13,932 nucleotides of DNA from CAZVEV01 sp964625865 (GTDB lineage: Bacteria > Planctomycetota > Phycisphaerae > SM23-33). The notes under the pieces were generated by a model. That model was not told where the DNA came from, ran no database searches, and worked only from the letters and a program-made list of their open reading frames with translations. Positions 13,471-13,932 of the stretch are shown piece by piece. The stretch spans positions 1 to 13,932 of the forward strand of contig CAZVEV010000149.1 of assembly GCA_964625865.1 (NCBI GenBank), in the 5' to 3' direction. Within the stretch, counting starts at the first letter, position 1; each line of letters starts with the position of its first letter. Both the position numbers and the translations under genes were made by a program.

Positions 13471-13932
13471 GACATGCTCCTTCGTCCATGAAGCCCTTGT
13501 CGAATCCATTGGCCAGACACTCTGCGCCACGGCGCAATGTTGACACAATCTGTCCCGCGAGGCAAGAGCAATGCGAAGGAAAATTCACGCACCCCGCGGT
13601 GATCCTGCTGCGGACGATCCCCGGCATCGGGGCCCGCACCGCCGAGACTCAGGGAGCCAGGCCGATCACAAGGCGATAGCGGGACAGACCTGCCGGACCC
13701 CGATCGAAGGGACTGAGGCATCGCGACCTCGTTATGGTGACTGGGGCCGGCAACGTACTGATTCTCATGGCGCTCCTGCCAGGCCCCGAGGGCCCTGAAG
13801 GAGGATACCGAATAGATGGTTGGAAGAATCCCGCTGACGTCCCGTTACCGACTTGACAAAGGCTTGCTCATAGATGACCCTAGTGTGCCGTCAGCTTTGA
13901 ATAGTCGGGTATAGTCGCTTGAGCTTGATGCG
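13471..13932. other. intergenic region at the right edge
   Basis: These 462 bases hold no confident gene. A perfect 14-bp dyad TGCGCC-AC-GGCGCA (13523-13536) lies about 55 nt upstream of the SH3b start and could be an operator. CCCCG-GCAT-CGGGG is visible near 13618-13631. A TTGACA word at 13853-13858 has no -10 partner, and a TATAGT at 13910-13915 has no -35. The only small ORF with a ribosome site is the one at 13816. Confidence 0.4.
13816..13914 (+). CDS. possible 32-codon ORF with Shine-Dalgarno
   Basis: ATG at 13816 begins MVGRIPLTSRYRLDKG and ends at TAG 13912-13914. AAGGAGG lies about 11 nt upstream, a slightly long spacing. The Shine-Dalgarno can pair with CTCCTGCC around 13768-13780 to form an imperfect hairpin. 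I recognise no family, and chance is quite possible. Confidence 0.18.
   Translation: MVGRIPLTSRYRLDKGLLIDDPSVPSALNSRV

Noticed and set aside
13560..13800. tRNA or coding gene in the right intergenic region
   Set aside because: No cloverleaf or T-loop consensus was found, and the 75-codon frame from 13571 has shadow-like composition and no ribosome site.
13853..13886. Plus-strand promoter from TTGACA at 13853
   Set aside because: No -10-like hexamer occurs at 15-19 nt spacing.

Overview
The window is high-GC bacterial DNA with seven well-supported protein-coding genes, six on the minus strand and one on the plus strand. The best guess for the host is Planctomycetota, probably Phycisphaerae-like. 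The reasons are the secreted protein at 6447-7979, whose N-terminal ALDANLQVGSGGYN-type block I remember from planctomycete secreted proteins, the DUF3417-type alpha-glucan phosphorylase, and the general gene style. This rests on memory, not on a search.

Left part (1-5765, all minus strand): an alpha-glucan (glycogen/maltodextrin) phosphorylase, then threonyl-tRNA synthetase (thrS), then translation initiation factor IF-3 (infC). thrS-infC is the classical translation operon order; rpmI-rplT would normally follow and may lie just left of the window, behind a good sigma70-type promoter at 50-77. infC has no usable ATG/GTG/TTG start. Its conserved N-terminus is complete only if translation starts at an ATC codon (815-817), which sits 8 nt after an AGGAG ribosome binding site. 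This parallels the AUU start of E. coli infC, which IF-3 itself controls.

Middle (5766-7979): a gene-free divergent region of about 440 bases holding two perfect 8-bp tetraloop hairpins. It is followed by a 66-codon ORF with a near-perfect Shine-Dalgarno, whose stop overlaps (ATGA) the start of a secreted or lipoprotein TPR protein. A 13-codon upstream ORF ends inside that Shine-Dalgarno.

Right part (8024-13470, minus strand): an SH3b-domain secreted protein, a secreted S49/SppA-type peptidase with the Lys/Ser dyad, and a two-domain protein joining an AIG2/gamma-glutamylcyclotransferase-like domain to what looks like a GS/GCS-fold amidoligase. Between the peptidase and the fusion protein lies a 218-bp element: inverted arrays of TATAGGG-like heptamers at its ends and 20-bp plus 10-bp perfect inverted repeats inside. 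Its heptamer end abuts the start codon of the fusion gene, which has no Shine-Dalgarno and may be leaderless. Another long imperfect hairpin (12181-12249) separates the SH3b and peptidase genes. The right end (13471-13932) has no confident gene.

The most novel items are the cyclotransferase-amidoligase fusion, the heptamer-ended palindromic element in front of it, the ATC start of infC, and the coupled small ORF before the secreted TPR protein.
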